The notes: generated from the sequence alone by a model not told the origin. Shown: positions 16,657 to 26,206, numbered from the stretch's first letter. The stretch: 64,000 bases of DNA from Rhodobacterales bacterium (GCA_002747035.1 PDRZ01000017.1:62001-126000), one strand, 5' to 3'. Translations and numbers: made by a program.

Positions 16657-17202
16657 CTACCTGATGTTCGCGGATTTGAGTTCGGGATAGGCGGCCTTGA
16701 TGTCCACCTCGTGTGACGGCTTTTCGACCCGGACCAGATACCACTTGCCACCCTCTTCGATGGCAAGCGTATTGTTGGATTGTTTCAAGCGCTTACCATA
16801 TGCCGTGAGGTCGGTCGTGGTTGGCAGGATGGCATAATGGATCGCCCCGGCCTGATGGATCTCGGGCGCGTTCGTTTGCATTGAATAGCTGTGCAGTTTT
16901 GTGTTTTTCATCAACTGCGCGGTGGTGTCCGTCAACAGCCTGCGCAGCTCTCTCTGGCTCATTCCCGACCGTTTGGCCAACCGCGCAACAAGGCGCGGGG
17001 GCATGACGCTTGTCACGGTCGCGTAATCGCCGGCATGAAAGGCCGCATTGAACCCATCCACCCGCGCCCGCAGCCGCGCGGCGCGCTCTGTTTCAACCAC
17101 AGTTGACCCGCCGCCCGTGGGGGCCATCTGTATCTGGTCCACAGCAGGCTGGCACGCGCCAAGCGCAAGGATCAGGGGCAGGGATGTGGCAAGCTTTTTC
17201 AT
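16657..17202 (-). CDS. Predicted lipoprotein, unknown function
   Basis: 181 residues. A short signal with lipobox LGAC (Cys about 17) precedes a helical domain with VDGFNAAFHAGDYATVTSVMPP, then a beta-rich end (NTLAIEEGGKWYLVRVEKP). The pattern resembles small NTF2/DUF4864-like periplasmic domains that report on growth. The stop is 13 bp from the GST start, so it is probably in the same operon as the fad genes. No confident family. Confidence 0.75.
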   Translation of the reverse strand: MKKLATSLPLILALGACQPAVDQIQMAPTGGGSTVVETERAARLRARVDGFNAAFHAGDYATVTSVMPPRLVARLAKRSGMSQRELRRLLTDTTAQLMKNTKLHSYSMQTNAPEIHQAGAIHYAILPTTTDLTAYGKRLKQSNNTLAIEEGGKWYLVRVEKPSHEVDIKAAYPELKSANIR

Positions 17203-17224
17203 GTGATCCGTGTTTACCTGTCGT

Positions 17225-18364
17225 TCACAAGGAGCGGGAGATCAGCTCTTTCATGATTTCATTGGTGCCGCCGTAAATCCGCTGGACCCGCGCATCGGCC
17301 CACATTTCGGCCACCGCGTATTCCTGCATGTAGCCATAGCCGCCGTGCAGTTGGACACATTCGTCAAGCACCTCGCATTGGGTGTCGGTCAGCCAGTATT
17401 TCGCCATAGCCGCCTTTTCGACGGTCAATTCGCCACGCATATGTTCGGCAATGCATTCATCCAGAAACGCGCGGCCCACGGCCAGCTTGGTTTTGCATTC
17501 GGCCAGCTTGAAGCGGGTGTTCTGAAACTGGGTGAGAGGGCCGCCAAACGCCTCGCGTTCCTTGCAATATGCGACTGTGCGTTCGATGGCACCCTGCATG
17601 GCACCCACGGCACCGCAGCCGATGATCAACCGCTCCTGAGGCAATTGCTGCATCATCTGGTAAAATCCCTGACCCTCGACCCCACCAAGGATGTTTTCAG
17701 GCGGGATTTCAACATTGTCAAAGAACAGCTCGGATGTATCGGCGGCATGAAGCCCAACCTTTTCAAGGTTACGGCCCCGGGTGAAACCAACGGCCCCCTG
17801 CGCTTCGACCACCACGAGTGTTGTGCCCTTGGCCCCCTGGGACGGATCAGTCTTGGCGGCCACGATGATCAGATCAGCGTGCTGGCCATTGGAAATAAAG
17901 GTTTTCGACCCGGTCAGGCGATAAGAGTTGCCCTCTTTCACCGCGCGGGTTTTCAACTTCTGAACATCCGACCCGGCGGCAGGTTCGGTCATGGCCAGCG
18001 CCGCCACCATTTCGCCCGTCACCATCTTGGGCAACCAGCGCTGTTTCTGGTCCTCGGTGCCATAGGCAAGGATGTAATGCGCGGCGATGCCGGAATGGAT
18101 GGGGTTGCCCCAACTGGCGATGTTGGCGCGTGGGGCTTCCATCATGATCACGGCCTCGTGGCCGAAATCACCCCCGGCACCGCCATATTCTTCGGGGATC
18201 GACGGGCAAAGCAGGCCAAGCGCGCCTGCTTCGTTCCAGGCCGAGCGGTCCATTTCCCCTTGTGCCCGCCATGTGCCAAAACGTGGGGCCCATTCATCAT
18301 TGATGAATTTTGACGTCATCTCTGCGAGCATCTGGTGTTCTTCAGTCATCCATACAGATGTCAT
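17225..18364 (-). CDS. Acyl-CoA dehydrogenase
   Basis: 379 residues, full length, with the FAD contact [14 protein letters not shown] (about 125) and the C-terminal signature [10 protein letters not shown] and [13 protein letters not shown]. The usual catalytic Glu of the MCAD position (YEGT) is Gly here (YGGT), so the base is probably the alternative Glu found in LCAD/isovaleryl-type enzymes. It introduces the first double bond of beta-oxidation and passes electrons to ETF. It is encoded upstream of the lipoprotein/GST/fadA/fadB series on one strand. Confidence 0.9.
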   Translation of the reverse strand: MTSVWMTEEHQMLAEMTSKFINDEWAPRFGTWRAQGEMDRSAWNEAGALGLLCPSIPEEYGGAGGDFGHEAVIMMEAPRANIASWGNPIHSGIAAHYILAYGTEDQKQRWLPKMVTGEMVAALAMTEPAAGSDVQKLKTRAVKEGNSYRLTGSKTFISNGQHADLIIVAAKTDPSQGAKGTTLVVVEAQGAVGFTRGRNLEKVGLHAADTSELFFDNVEIPPENILGGVEGQGFYQMMQQLPQERLIIGCGAVGAMQGAIERTVAYCKEREAFGGPLTQFQNTRFKLAECKTKLAVGRAFLDECIAEHMRGELTVEKAAMAKYWLTDTQCEVLDECVQLHGGYGYMQEYAVAEMWADARVQRIYGGTNEIMKELISRSL

Positions 18365-18385
18365 TGGCGATCCCCTCCCAAGGCG

Positions 18386-18598
18386 CTATTTCTTGCGTGC
18401 ATCCAGTTCCGAATTGAACATGCGCAGCCTGACGGTCAAGTTTTCAGCGTTGGTGACGCTTTCGAAATTTTCAAACAGAAACGACAGGGCCTCGCCTTCG
18501 TCCAGTCCCGCGTCACTGGCAAAACGTTTGAGACGCCGATAGCCGTCTTCGGTCATCGCCACCGGAAAGCGGCGGGTGAGGCGAAAACGTTTGGGCAT
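18386..18598 (-). CDS. Small ribbon-helix-helix-like protein
   Basis: 70 residues from MPKRFRLTRR. A basic strand (FRLTRRFPVAM) followed by two helices (TEDGYRRLKRFASDAG and DEGEALSFLFENFES) is the secondary-structure order of MetJ/Arc-type DNA-binding proteins. It lies between two acyl-CoA dehydrogenase genes on the same strand with short spacers, so it may be a local regulator. A shorter upstream extension in frame lacks a better ribosome site. No named family recognised. Confidence 0.65.
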   Translation of the reverse strand: MPKRFRLTRRFPVAMTEDGYRRLKRFASDAGLDEGEALSFLFENFESVTNAENLTVRLRMFNSELDARKK

Positions 18599-18649
18599 CG
18601 GTGTCCTTTCCTGGACGAACTGGGTGGGCTTGATGCCCACCCATTGGAT

Positions 18650-20425
18650 TTAGAACTGGTCTGCGGCCAGGGCCATCACCGGATCGGCACCGCTTTCGAT
18701 ACGGGCCAGGTGCATGGCCGTCGCAGGCAGTCGGCGTGCCATATAATAACGCCCGGTGGCCAGCTTCGTCTCGTAAAACGCGACGTCAGAGGCACCGTTT
18801 GCCAAAGCCTCAATAGAGGCTTTCGCCATGCGGCCCCATACCAGCCCAAGGCAGACATGGCCAAACAGGTGCATGAAGTCATTGGACCCGGAGAGCGCAT
18901 GGTTGGGGTTCTTCATGCCGTTCTGCATGAAGTACATGCCCGCCGCCTGAAGATGTTTGGACGCTGTTTTAAGCGGCTCGACAAATTCCGCCATTCCTTC
19001 GATGTCGCTGTTTTCCTTGCAGAAATTCTTGACCAGCTCGAAGAAGGCCATGACGTGCTTGCCACCATCCTGCGCCAGTTTGCGGCCCACGAGATCAAGC
19101 GCCTGAACGCCGTTCGCGCCTTCATAGATCATCGCGATCCGGGCATCGCGGGTGAACTGGCTCATGCCGTGCTCTTCGATATAGCCGTGGCCGCCATAGA
19201 TCTGTTGCGCCTTGACGGTCATGTCATAGCCTTCGTCGGTCAGGAACCCCTTGATGACAGGGGTCAACAACGACACGAGCCCATCCGCATCCGCATCCGA
19301 ATTGCGGTGCGCCTCGTCGATCATCTGGGCCCCCCAGTAGATGAAGGCCCGCGCCCCTTCGACAAAGCTTTTCTGATCCATCAGCGAGCGGCGGATATCG
19401 GGGTGGACGATCAACGGATCGGCCGGGCCATCGGGGTTCTTGGCACCGGTGACATCGCGGCCCTGAAGGCGATCATTGGCGTAGATGACGGCGTTCTGAT
19501 AGGCCGCCTCTGCCGCCGAAAGGCCCTGCATACCAACACCCAAACGGGCTTCGTTCATCATGGTGAACATGGCGCGCATACCTTTGTGCATGTCACCCAG
19601 AAGGTAACCTTCGGCCTCGTCATAGTTCAGCACGCAGGTCGAGTTGCCGTGGATACCCATTTTCTTTTCGATCGCACCCACAGACACGCCGTTGCGTGCG
19701 CCGATATTGCCATCATCATCCACCAGGTACTTGGGTACGATGAACAGCGACACGCCCTTGATCCCTTCGGGACCGCCGGGGATTTTGGCCAGAACGAGGT
19801 GAACAATATTGTCCGCCATGTCGTGATCGCCTGCCGAGATAAAGATCTTCTGGCCGCTGATCTTGTAGCTGCCGTCGTCCTGAGGCTCTGCCTTGGTGCG
19901 CATCAGGCCCAGATCGGTGCCGCAATGGGGTTCGGTCAGGTTCATGGTGCCGGTCCATTCACACGACACCATTTTGGGCAGCCACTTGTCTTTCTGCTCG
20001 TCCGTGCCGTGGGCCAGGATCGCCGAGGCCGCGCCGTGGGTCAGGCCCTGGTACATGGTAAAGGCCTGGTTTGCGGACGAAAACATTTCGCCCACAGCAG
20101 TGCCCAGGACATAGGGCATGTTCTGACCACCATATTCCTCGGGCATATCCAGCCCGGTCCAGCCGCCTTCCTTGACTTGTTCAAACGCGTCCTTGAAACC
20201 GGTGGGCGTGTAAACAACACCGTTTTCCAAACGGCATCCTTCGTGATCGCCCACCACATTCAGAGGGGTCAGAACATCGCCGGTCAGCTTGCCGGCCTCT
20301 TCCAGAACGGCATTGGTGAAATCGGGTTCCAGCTCGGCATAACCGGGCACATCCTTGGTCGAAACCTTGAGGACTTCGTGCAGCACGAATTGCATATCTT
20401 TGGTGGGTGCGGTATAGGTCGGCAT
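18650..20425 (-). CDS. Acyl-CoA dehydrogenase with C-terminal extension, DmdC-like
   Basis: 591 residues, longer than ordinary acyl-CoA dehydrogenases (about 380), with an N-terminal extension and a C-terminal domain as in the DmdC/AidB-like branch. Substrate and FAD motifs include [12 protein letters not shown], and the signature ends [20 protein letters not shown], which keeps the Glu base (YEG). DmdC oxidises methylmercaptopropionyl-CoA from DMSP; related enzymes take ordinary medium- or long-chain acyl-CoA. No dmdB or dmdD partner is adjacent and fadAB is near, so a general fatty-acid role is at least as likely. Confidence 0.9.
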   Translation of the reverse strand: MPTYTAPTKDMQFVLHEVLKVSTKDVPGYAELEPDFTNAVLEEAGKLTGDVLTPLNVVGDHEGCRLENGVVYTPTGFKDAFEQVKEGGWTGLDMPEEYGGQNMPYVLGTAVGEMFSSANQAFTMYQGLTHGAASAILAHGTDEQKDKWLPKMVSCEWTGTMNLTEPHCGTDLGLMRTKAEPQDDGSYKISGQKIFISAGDHDMADNIVHLVLAKIPGGPEGIKGVSLFIVPKYLVDDDGNIGARNGVSVGAIEKKMGIHGNSTCVLNYDEAEGYLLGDMHKGMRAMFTMMNEARLGVGMQGLSAAEAAYQNAVIYANDRLQGRDVTGAKNPDGPADPLIVHPDIRRSLMDQKSFVEGARAFIYWGAQMIDEAHRNSDADADGLVSLLTPVIKGFLTDEGYDMTVKAQQIYGGHGYIEEHGMSQFTRDARIAMIYEGANGVQALDLVGRKLAQDGGKHVMAFFELVKNFCKENSDIEGMAEFVEPLKTASKHLQAAGMYFMQNGMKNPNHALSGSNDFMHLFGHVCLGLVWGRMAKASIEALANGASDVAFYETKLATGRYYMARRLPATAMHLARIESGADPVMALAADQF

Positions 20426-20461
20426 CTCTTTGTCTTCCTGTAAGTGGTTGTCGTTGCGCGC

Positions 20462-20869
20462 TTATTCAGCGGCTTTTTTCTGTGGTTCCATGGCGGCGAC
20501 GGTTTTTTCGCCCCATTCAAGCTGATCACGAAGATCTTCGATCGCCTCGTTCAACTCATCCCTTTGCTGCTCCATGTCATGCAGCCGTTCCTTGGCAATC
20601 TGAAACGTGCGTTGCAGCTGTGTCTGTTGACGGTCGCCAAGATCGTAAAGATCCAGCAGTTGGCGGATTTCTTCCAGCGAGAAGCCGAACCGCTTGCCAC
20701 GCAGGATCAGCTTCAGCCGGGCACGGTCGCGTTTGGTAAACAGGCGCTTCTGACCCTCCCGGATCGGAAACAGCAGCTCTTTGGATTCATAGAAACGCAG
20801 AGTGCGGGGCGTAACATCATAGATGTCGCACATCTCGCGGATGGTCATTGTCCTGTCGGAATCGGTCAT
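20462..20869 (-). CDS. MerR-family regulator 1
   Basis: 135 residues: an N-terminal winged helix (TIREMCDIYDVTPRTLRFYE, about 8-27), the wing, and the conserved LILRGKRFGFSLEEIRQLL segment, then a dimerisation coiled coil (about 85-130). No metal-binding Cys cluster, so it belongs to the LiuR-like, acyl-CoA-responsive side of the family. It lies 36 bp upstream of the DmdC-like gene and has a dyad operator (20941-20956) 71 bp upstream of its start. Confidence 0.88.
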   Translation of the reverse strand: MTDSDRTMTIREMCDIYDVTPRTLRFYESKELLFPIREGQKRLFTKRDRARLKLILRGKRFGFSLEEIRQLLDLYDLGDRQQTQLQRTFQIAKERLHDMEQQRDELNEAIEDLRDQLEWGEKTVAAMEPQKKAAE

Positions 20870-20940
20870 CGAAAATCAGGTCCCGTTGTTCAGCATATGC
20901 CGGGAACCTGACCATTTGTCCGAGTCGTTTCAAGAGATAG

Positions 20941-20956
20941 TTGACGTTGACGTAAA
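20941..20956. promoter_or_regulatory. Candidate MerR/LiuR-type operator
   Basis: TTGACGT (20941-20947), 2 bp, ACGTAAA (20950-20956): inverted half sites with one mismatch, in the spacer between the two merR genes. The TTTACGT/ACGTAAA pattern resembles sites known for MerR-family regulators of branched-chain and fatty-acid oxidation in proteobacteria. Likely autoregulatory and controlling the downstream acyl-CoA dehydrogenase operon. Confidence 0.45.
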
Positions 20957-20986
20957 CGGGACGTTGCGTCACAAGCTGATAGCTGC

Positions 20987-21403
20987 TCAGTCGACCTTTG
21001 GCCGCCAATCCCCTTCGATGTCATCGCCGCGGGCTTCCTGTTCCAACACAGCAACCGTTTCGTCCCGCGATTGGCGCAGAGTTTCGATCGCATCCTGCAA
21101 ATCGGTCAGCTGCTGTGCCAGAACATCCAGTTGATTGTTGGCTGACTTAACCCAGGCCCTGCGGGCGTGGGCGCCGTTTTCTTCGTATATCAGAAGCCAC
21201 TGGCGAATGCCTTCCAGTTGAAACCCCCATCGTCGGCCGCGCAGGATCAGGATCATGCGCTCAATTTCCTTGGGGCCGTAAAACCGGGATCGCCCCTCAC
21301 GCTCGGGCTGCAAAAGCTCGATATACTCGTAATACCGCAAGGTGCGCGGGGTCACGTCGAACTTGGCGCACATTTCTTTGAACGTCAGGCGTATTTCGGA
21401 CAT
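20987..21403 (-). CDS. MerR-family regulator 2
   Basis: 138 residues with the same layout as its neighbour: helix-turn-helix TFKEMCAKFDVTPRTLRYYE, wing, LILRGRRWGFQLEGIRQWLL, then a coiled coil. The two paralogues are clearly related but diverged, mostly in the effector/coiled-coil half. No metal-binding Cys pair. It lies divergent from the thioesterase gene across a 243-bp spacer containing one ACGTAAAG half-site (21561-21568), so it may control that gene as well. Confidence 0.88.
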   Translation of the reverse strand: MSEIRLTFKEMCAKFDVTPRTLRYYEYIELLQPEREGRSRFYGPKEIERMILILRGRRWGFQLEGIRQWLLIYEENGAHARRAWVKSANNQLDVLAQQLTDLQDAIETLRQSRDETVAVLEQEARGDDIEGDWRPKVD

Positions 21404-21646
21404 CGGTCTCTCCCTTGCGTGAAAGCTATTGCGTTACGGGACAGGGTACAACCGCCACTGCGCGGAATTTGTCGTTTCTTTTGCTACTCTTCGGCAAGAA
21501 ACAATATGTGCAGGGCATAGAAGTTCTTTCGGCACAGGCAAAGAGGCGGAAAGGAAAGTCACGTAAAGTCATTTCAAATCTTGTGGCGATGGAGGGAACC
21601 TGTTCATAAGGTGAGTGACGCGAAGGTCATCCGGGTAGGAGATACA

Positions 21647-22069
21647 ATGGACAAGTCCAAATTTGCCCAACAGTTCATTCAGGCGATTCCGCATGCGCGC
21701 GCTCTGGGAATGGAGCTGACCCAGCTTGCTGATGGTAAGGCCGCGATGACAATGCCCTATGCCGAAGCCCTGGTCGGTGATCCCGAAAGCGGGGTTATGC
21801 ATGGCGGCGCGGTGTTTGCGTTGATGGACACGTGTTGCGGTGCGGCGGCGATGAGCCACCCGGCCTCGCCTCACGGGACGGCCACGATTGATTTGCGCAT
21901 CGACTATATGCGCCCGGCAACCCCCGGACAGCGCATTCTGGCAAAAGCGCATTGTTATCACATCACCCGCAGTGTGGCATTCGTGCGCGCGGTTGCGTTG
22001 GACGAGGACGAAACGCGGCCCGTGGCCACCGCCAACGGAGCCTTCACCGTAGAAGGAAAAGGTAAATGA
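21647..22069 (+). CDS. PaaI-family hotdog thioesterase A
   Basis: 140 residues from ATG 21647 (AGGAG upstream). The hotdog signature is GVMHGGAVFALMDTCCG (about 48-64), with the catalytic Asp in the central helix. Such enzymes hydrolyse aryl- or acyl-CoA thioesters. The gene overlaps the next by 4 bp (ATGA), so the two thioesterases are translationally coupled. They may relieve CoA trapping during acyl-CoA degradation. Confidence 0.87.
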   Translation: MDKSKFAQQFIQAIPHARALGMELTQLADGKAAMTMPYAEALVGDPESGVMHGGAVFALMDTCCGAAAMSHPASPHGTATIDLRIDYMRPATPGQRILAKAHCYHITRSVAFVRAVALDEDETRPVATANGAFTVEGKGK

Positions 22070-22575
22070 GTCGCAAACGTCCCGAACCGGTACAGGTCGT
22101 CAAGCAGCGCCGCGACGCCGCGTTGAACGCGCTGGTTCACGGTGTGCCCTATATCAACATGATGGGGTTCGAATTTGACCGGCGCGGCGATGAGTTGACC
22201 GCGATCATGCCGTTTGACGAGAGACTGATTGGAAATCCGATGCTGCCCGCCCTGCATGGCGGTGCAATTGCCGGGTTTCTGGAAACCACGGCGATGATCG
22301 GGCTTAGCTGGTCGGTGCTGTGGGACGAAATCGAAAGCGGCGATCTGGACCCGGAAGAGGTGGTCAGGGGTCGCCTGCCGCGCCTGCCGAAAACCATTGA
22401 TTTCACAGTGGATTACCTGCGCTCTGGCCTGCCACGCGACGCCTATGCACGGGCACAGGTCAACCGATCCGGCCGGCGTTATGCCAGCGTTCATGTGGAG
22501 GCTTGGCAAGACAACCGACACCGCTCTTTTGCCCAGGCCACCGGGCATTTTCTGATGCCCACACGGGATGGATAA
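22066..22575 (+). CDS. PaaI-family hotdog thioesterase B
   Basis: 169 residues. Hotdog helix PALHGGAIAGFLETTAMIG (about 62-80), where Glu takes the catalytic position, then the IDFTVDYLRSG strand. It overlaps the first thioesterase (ATGA) and the MATE gene (8 bp), forming a three-gene unit. Tandem hotdog genes of this kind may form heteromers; that is not shown here. Confidence 0.85.
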   Translation: MSRKRPEPVQVVKQRRDAALNALVHGVPYINMMGFEFDRRGDELTAIMPFDERLIGNPMLPALHGGAIAGFLETTAMIGLSWSVLWDEIESGDLDPEEVVRGRLPRLPKTIDFTVDYLRSGLPRDAYARAQVNRSGRRYASVHVEAWQDNRHRSFAQATGHFLMPTRDG

Positions 22576-23878
22576 GACCGGCGAAATCACCCATAAACGC
22601 GTACTGAAAATCGCGCTGCCGATCCTTCTGGCCAATGTCACCGTCCCCATCCTTGGGGCGGTGGATACCGGTGTCGTCGGGCAATTGCCCGAGGCGGCAC
22701 CGATTGCGGCCGTTGGAGTAGGCGCGGTGATCCTTTCCGCGATTTACTGGATTTTCGGCTTTCTGCGCATGGGGACCACGGGGTTGACCAGCCAGGCTCA
22801 GGGCCGTGGGGAAACAGGCGAGCTGCGCGCGCTTTTGCTGCGGGCGCTGATGATTGCGGGGGGCGGTGGCATTGCGCTGATCCTTCTGCAACCTCTTGTT
22901 TTTGAAGGTTCCTTCCGGGTCGCGCCAGTCAGTGCAGAGGTCGAAACGCTGGCCCGTTCCTATATGGAGATCCGTATCTGGTCCGCCCCGGCGGCGATTG
23001 CGATTTACGGGCTGACCGGGTGGTTGATCGCCCTTGAACGCACACGCGGCGTGCTGTGGCTACAGCTTTGGATCAACGGGGTGAATGTGGCGCTGGATCT
23101 GTGGTTCGTACTTGGGCTGGATTGGGGTGTTCAGGGCGTTGCCTGGGCCACGTTCATCGCGGAATGGAGCGGATGTGTCATCGGGGTCTGGCTTTGCCGG
23201 GATGCGCTTTGGCGCGCACAGGATTGGGAGAGAGTTTTTGACCGGGAGCGGTTGAAACAGATGGCGGTGGTTAATGGTGATATTCTTGTACGCTCGCTCT
23301 TTCTCCAGATGATTTTCGTTTCTTTTCTGTTGCTTGGCGGGCGGTTCGGAGACGCGACGCTGGCCGCGAACCAGGTGTTGCTTCAGTTCCTGCACATCAC
23401 GGGCTACGCCATGGATGGTTTTGCCTTCGCCGCCGAAACACTGGTGGGACAGGCCTGGGGGGCGCGGGCGCTGGCCCGGTTGCGGCGTGGGGCGCTGTTG
23501 ACGACCCTGTGGGGGGGAGGGGTCGCGTTGATTCTGGCTGTGGGGTTTGCGGTTTTTGGCGGGGCATTGATTGACCTGATGGCCAAGGCCCCGGAAGTTC
23601 AAAGCGAATCAAGAGCTTATCTGCCGTGGGTGGTCACTGCGCCGCCGATGATACTGGCGATGGTGATGCTGGATGGTGTTTTCATCGGGGCAACCCGAAC
23701 CGCCGATATGCGCAACATGATGGCGGTGTCGGCGGCGGTGTATGTGGGGGCCGTGGCGCTGTTGATCGGACCCATGGGCAATCACGGGTTGTGGCTGGCG
23801 CTGCATATGTCGTTCATTGCGCGGGGGCTGACATTGGGGGGGCGGTATCGGGCATTGGAACGGGCGATCCGGCGTTAA
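22568..23878 (+). CDS. MATE-family efflux transporter (DinF-like)
   Basis: 436 residues with about twelve hydrophobic segments in two homologous halves. Conserved MATE features include ILLANVTVPILGAVDTGVVG at the start and MDGFAFAAETLVGQAWGA at the second-half helix. It exports drugs or metabolites using Na+ or H+ gradients. Co-translated with the thioesterases, which could mean export of a hydrolysed acid, but such linkage is speculative. Confidence 0.88.
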   Translation: MDKTGEITHKRVLKIALPILLANVTVPILGAVDTGVVGQLPEAAPIAAVGVGAVILSAIYWIFGFLRMGTTGLTSQAQGRGETGELRALLLRALMIAGGGGIALILLQPLVFEGSFRVAPVSAEVETLARSYMEIRIWSAPAAIAIYGLTGWLIALERTRGVLWLQLWINGVNVALDLWFVLGLDWGVQGVAWATFIAEWSGCVIGVWLCRDALWRAQDWERVFDRERLKQMAVVNGDILVRSLFLQMIFVSFLLLGGRFGDATLAANQVLLQFLHITGYAMDGFAFAAETLVGQAWGARALARLRRGALLTTLWGGGVALILAVGFAVFGGALIDLMAKAPEVQSESRAYLPWVVTAPPMILAMVMLDGVFIGATRTADMRNMMAVSAAVYVGAVALLIGPMGNHGLWLALHMSFIARGLTLGGRYRALERAIRR

Positions 23879-23896
23879 CCCTGTCGCAACATGCGC

Positions 23897-23921
23897 CGAA
23901 TCGGGGGGTGACTTTTGCGCA
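23897..23921. repeat. Dispersed 25-bp repeat, copy 1
   Basis: CGAATCGGGGGGTGA followed by CTTTTGCGCA. The second copy is at 63620-63644, with 23 of 25 bases identical. Both copies are intergenic and both contain a GAATC (CcrM-type) site. Confidence 0.6.
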
Positions 23922-24037
23922 TCCGGGCGGCACAGAAACGGCACCCCCAAGATGCACTTTGCGCAAACGCTGAAATGTAAACACACCGGTCGCGGCTGGA
24001 CTGCGCCGCGCAACGCGCGGCGCCATGCCCAACGACG

Positions 24038-24063
24038 GGGATTGCATTTTCAATGCAAATCCC
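24038..24063. repeat. Hairpin repeat between MATE gene and arsC
   Basis: GGGATTGCATT and AATGCAAATCCC form a stem with one bulge, in a convergent spacer, so it may terminate both transcripts. It is followed by GGGCGGGAG, as is the similar hairpin at 26007-26023, suggesting one repeat family. Confidence 0.5.
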
Positions 24064-24081
24064 GTGGGCGGGAGCGCCCTG

Positions 24082-24432
24082 TTATCCGAGCAGTGTCAGA
24101 ACCTGTTCGGGGGGGCGGCCAAGCGCGGCCTTGCCGCCGACAAAAACGATAGGGCGTTCGATCAACCGCGGATGCGCCGCCATGGCCGCAAACAGCGTGT
24201 CGGGGTCGTCCTCCAGCGACAGACCCAGCTCTTTGAACTCGGCCTCGCCCTTGCGAACAAAGCCCGAGGGGCCAAGGCCGAGGGCCTCAGCCGCCTGCCG
24301 CAGGTCATCCACAGTTGGCGCGTCGTCCAGGTATTTGCGGATCACGAGGGTCACGCCGCGTTCTTCCAGAAGCGCAAGCGTCTGGCGCGATTTCGAACAG
24401 CGCGGGTTGTGCCAGATGGTTGTGTGGGTCAT
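24082..24432 (-). CDS. arsC: ArsC-family arsenate reductase (glutaredoxin type)
   Basis: 116 residues. The catalytic Cys lies in [13 protein letters not shown] (about 12), and the C-terminal RPIVF and arginine pattern matches the ArsC/Spx/YffB family. It would reduce arsenate with glutathione and glutaredoxin. It overlaps pyrD by 4 bp, with no other ars gene nearby, so a general redox role of the YffB type is possible. Confidence 0.85.
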   Translation of the reverse strand: MTHTTIWHNPRCSKSRQTLALLEERGVTLVIRKYLDDAPTVDDLRQAAEALGLGPSGFVRKGEAEFKELGLSLEDDPDTLFAAMAAHPRLIERPIVFVGGKAALGRPPEQVLTLLG

Positions 24433-25487
24433 AGCCAGTCCTCTCGTCCGGTTCCGACGGCCTCGGCCACGTTGGCAAACCCGTCGCGTTGCAAAAGGGC
24501 GTCCAGCCCGTGATTGATTTCGGCCACCAGCGACATGCCGTGATAAACCAGCGCCGAGTAAAGCTGTACCGCCGACGCTCCGGCGCGGATTTTGTCATAG
24601 GCCTGTTCCGCAGACGCGATCCCGCCCACCCCGATCAAGGGGATAGTGCCGTCGGTGAATTGGGAGAGCCGGGCCAGCACGCGGGTGGATTTTTCAAACA
24701 GGGGGGCACCGGACAGTCCGCCCGCCTCGGCCCGGGCGGGGCTTTTCAACCCGTCGCGGTCCAGCGTGGTGTTGGTGGCGATGATTGCGTCCAACCCGAC
24801 GGCGCGGGCCACTTCGGCCAGGTCCTTGAGTTCGGTTTCGTTCAGATCCGGCGCAATTTTGAGGAAGATCGGAATAGGCCGGTCCAGCCTGGAGCGGGTG
24901 TCCATCACCCCGTCCAGAAGAGAGCGCAACGCCGCTGCCCCCTGGAGGTCACGCAGTTTTTCGGTGTTGGGGGAAGACACGTTGACGGTGGCAAAGTCCA
25001 GGTGCGGACCGCAATGTGCCAGCACGCGGGAAAAGTCTTTGGCCCGGTCGGTGCTGTCCTTGTTGGCACCAAGGTTCAGCCCCAGCACCATATCGCGGGG
25101 CCGGGTGGCGAGGCGGGCGGTGATGGCCTCCATCCCGTCATTGTTGAACCCGAAACGATTGATCACGCCCTGATCCTGGGGCAGGCGGAACAGACGGGGT
25201 TTGGGGTTGCCGGGCTGGGGGCGGGGCGTGGCCGCGCCCACCTCGACAAAGCCGAAACCAGCGCGCGCCAGAGGGGCAAGTGCGGTGGCATTCTTGTCAA
25301 ACCCGGCGGCCAGACCCACGGGGTTGGGCAGGTCAAGCGAGGCCACACGGGTGGCCAGCCGCGGGGAGGTCACGGGGCCGGGCAGGGGGGTCAGCCTGCT
25401 GCGCAGCGCGGTGATCGCCAGCCCATGGGCCCGTTCGGGATCTAAGCGATGCAACACCGCAAGGCCGAGTTTCTCGATCAGTTTCAT
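24429..25487 (-). CDS. pyrD: Dihydroorotate dehydrogenase (quinone), class 2
   Basis: 352 residues from ATG 25487 ([22 protein letters not shown]). The amphipathic N-terminal helices that dock class 2 enzymes on the membrane are present. FMN-binding motifs include [13 protein letters not shown] and the C-terminal [13 protein letters not shown], and the catalytic Ser is in TVNVSSPNT. It carries out the fourth step of pyrimidine synthesis. Its stop overlaps the arsC start, and its own start overlaps the end of the DUF952 gene by 4 bp, so the three are one operon. Confidence 0.95.
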   Translation of the reverse strand: MKLIEKLGLAVLHRLDPERAHGLAITALRSRLTPLPGPVTSPRLATRVASLDLPNPVGLAAGFDKNATALAPLARAGFGFVEVGAATPRPQPGNPKPRLFRLPQDQGVINRFGFNNDGMEAITARLATRPRDMVLGLNLGANKDSTDRAKDFSRVLAHCGPHLDFATVNVSSPNTEKLRDLQGAAALRSLLDGVMDTRSRLDRPIPIFLKIAPDLNETELKDLAEVARAVGLDAIIATNTTLDRDGLKSPARAEAGGLSGAPLFEKSTRVLARLSQFTDGTIPLIGVGGIASAEQAYDKIRAGASAVQLYSALVYHGMSLVAEINHGLDALLQRDGFANVAEAVGTGREDWL

Positions 25488-25822
25488 GCCATCTCCCTGG
25501 GGAAAACGTGCTGTCCGTCCGCGAGAGGCAGGTCGCGGGACCAAACCACATCAGACAGGCGCAGTGGGCGATAGAGGTGCGGGAAAAGAGCCCCGCCGCG
25601 GGAGGGTTCCCATTTCAGATCCGCCCCGAGCGTGTTCTGATCAACCGCAAGAAGCATCAGCCCGCTTTCGCCCGCGAAATGTTTGGCTGCGGTTTCGGCC
25701 GCTTGGGTGGCGGTCGAGAAATGTACGAACCCATCGGCAAGATCGACGGGAGCCCCGAGGGTTTCCCCCGTATCACACAGCGCCTGCCATTCCGGCGCAC
25801 GAAAAATCTTGTAAATCAGCAT
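25484..25822 (-). CDS. DUF952 domain protein
   Basis: 112 residues from ATG 25822 ([15 protein letters not shown]). The DUF952 motif [19 protein letters not shown] is clear. The fold is similar to ADP-ribosyltransferase-like glutathione-S-transferase-sized proteins, but function is unknown. Upstream in-frame codons run through a GC-rich palindromic spacer and are excluded. It is translationally coupled to pyrD. Confidence 0.85.
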   Translation of the reverse strand: MLIYKIFRAPEWQALCDTGETLGAPVDLADGFVHFSTATQAAETAAKHFAGESGLMLLAVDQNTLGADLKWEPSRGGALFPHLYRPLRLSDVVWSRDLPLADGQHVFPREMA

Positions 25823-26206
25823 GACCGCGTGATGCCGTCTTTGGGGAACAGGGTCAAGCGAAGGCGGAACGGCATTTCCGCCTTTTGCGCCGTGTTTTTG
25901 GAAATTGCGCCCCCGTTGGGGGACGCCGCCTGCGGCGCGCGGGGGCGGCTGCCCGTATGGGCGCAACGCGCCCATACGGGCAGCCGCCGGGCCCAACCAG
26001 GGAGGATCGCATTTCAAATGCGACCGCAGCGGGCGGGAGAGTGTGAGTGTCGGGGGGGGGCATGTGGGGAAAGGCAGGTGGGGAAAGGCATGGGCGGGTC
26101 CGCTATTCCATCACTTAATCCTTGACACACACACTCTTTGACTCGGTACGTCGACGCGGGCACCATCGAGGGCAGAGCGTATTGAGCAACAGAGGGGTAT
26201 TACACG
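25823..26206. other. Palindrome-rich intergenic spacer
   Basis: 384 bp with no credible gene. It contains a 21-bp perfect inverted repeat (25944-25988), a smaller hairpin TCGCATTT/AAATGCGA at 26007-26023, GGGCGGGAG at 26030, a G-tract, and a repeated GTGGGGAAAGGCA. A TTGACA at 26122-26127 is a possible -35 for the 5'-nucleotidase gene, but the matching -10 is weak. Confidence 0.7.
25944..25988. repeat. 21-bp perfect inverted repeat, 3-base loop
   Basis: Arms at 25944-25964 and 25968-25988 pair at all 21 positions around AAC; the core is GCCCGTATGGGCGC. No T-tract follows on either side. It may act as a bidirectional terminator, an mRNA-stabilising structure or a REP-like element. Confidence 0.75.

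Noticed and set aside
18335-20443. 702-codon plus-strand frame opposite the DmdC-like gene
   Set aside because: Antisense shadow; the minus strand encodes a complete acyl-CoA dehydrogenase.
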